Positions 63,960-64,000 of a stretch of DNA of 64,000 nt are shown here, in pieces. The position numbers and the translations under genes are program-made. Under the pieces are notes generated by a model. That model made no database searches, had not been told where the DNA came from, and saw nothing but the letters and a program-made list of their open reading frames with translations. The number at the start of each line of letters is the position of its first letter. Within the stretch, counting starts at the first letter, position 1. Source of the DNA: Pseudomonas sp. Bout1 (GTDB taxonomy: Bacteria; Pseudomonadota; Gammaproteobacteria; Pseudomonadales; Pseudomonadaceae); the NCBI RefSeq assembly GCF_034314165.1, contig NZ_JAVIWK010000001.1, positions 2,123,001-2,187,000 of the forward strand, given 5' to 3'.

Positions 63960-64000
63960 TTACTTGGCAACCTTGCCCAAAACCCGCAGGCGGCTCACAC
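63960..64000 (-). CDS. C-terminal tail of a gene, probably allantoicase
   Basis: Only the last about 13 codons are in the window, reading VSRLRVLGKVAK and then TAA on the minus strand. The VSRLR ending and its position upstream of allA and puuD fit allantoicase (alc), which precedes allA in the Pseudomonas ureide operon as I recall it. Too short to be sure. Confidence 0.5.
   Translation of the reverse strand, partial: VSRLRVLGKVAK

Overview
The window is a stretch of Pseudomonas chromosome, most likely of the P. fluorescens group. Evidence: high GC with Pseudomonas codon use, cognate families throughout (OprI, EarP/EF-P, CysB, OspR, SagS, RocSA, the Min system, a PuuD urate operon), and many copies of the short palindromic REP doublets typical of this group. 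Gene order over much of the window matches, from memory, the P. aeruginosa neighbourhoods tesA-oprI-efp-ohr-aroF(II)-deaD-tpm-htpX-msrB-gpx-ospR-sagS, rocSA-dgt and mobA-moaB-moeA. No prophage, insertion sequence, tRNA, rRNA or CRISPR array was seen. It reads as core genome.

Region by region: 1-9.9 kb holds a YbbAP-type ABC exporter (cut by the left edge) divergent from esterase TesA, an L,D-transpeptidase, the OprI lipoprotein, a small GNAT protein, a class I DAHP synthase, a PilZ protein, a thioredoxin-like/PanE-like/5'-nucleotidase operon and a universal stress protein. 9.9-19 kb has CysB, a Gre-like factor, the EarP/EF-P rhamnosylation pair, an HSL-type esterase, Ohr/OhrR, two LysR regulators and a TauE-type carrier. 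19-30 kb has a YcaQ/AlkX-type glycosylase, a class II DAHP synthase, a SAM-binding protein, a nested palindrome of about 780 bp, a crotonase, a DEAD-box helicase with a long leader, a DODA-type dioxygenase, thiopurine methyltransferase, HtpX and an AlaA-type transaminase.

30-44.7 kb is a signalling and redox-repair block: MsrB, Gpx-OspR, hybrid kinase SagS, a DUF815 ATPase coupled to a free-methionine sulfoxide reductase, a BvgS-like kinase (RocS type) with its LuxR-type regulator and an extra stand-alone receiver, Dgt, an EAL protein with a YkuI-like C-terminus, and three small envelope proteins. 45-56.9 kb has an ammonium channel, a Kef-type antiporter, a small protein behind a near-consensus LexA box, molybdopterin genes, M18 aminopeptidase, RluA-type enzymes and MinCDE. 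57-64 kb has LpxL/HtrB, a patatin, a Tsx-like porin, a purine permease and the urate/ureide genes PuuD and AllA, with the tail of a probable allantoicase at the right edge.

Themes: oxidative damage and thiol repair (Ohr, Gpx, MsrB, fRMsr, thioredoxin and glutaredoxin folds, two redox MarR sensors), phosphorelay and c-di-GMP signalling (SagS, RocSA, lone receiver, EAL, PilZ), and purine catabolism. The most unusual items are the EAL-less RocR-like receiver, the LexA-boxed hypothetical gene, the nested palindrome and the orphan ORF between the purine permease and the porin.
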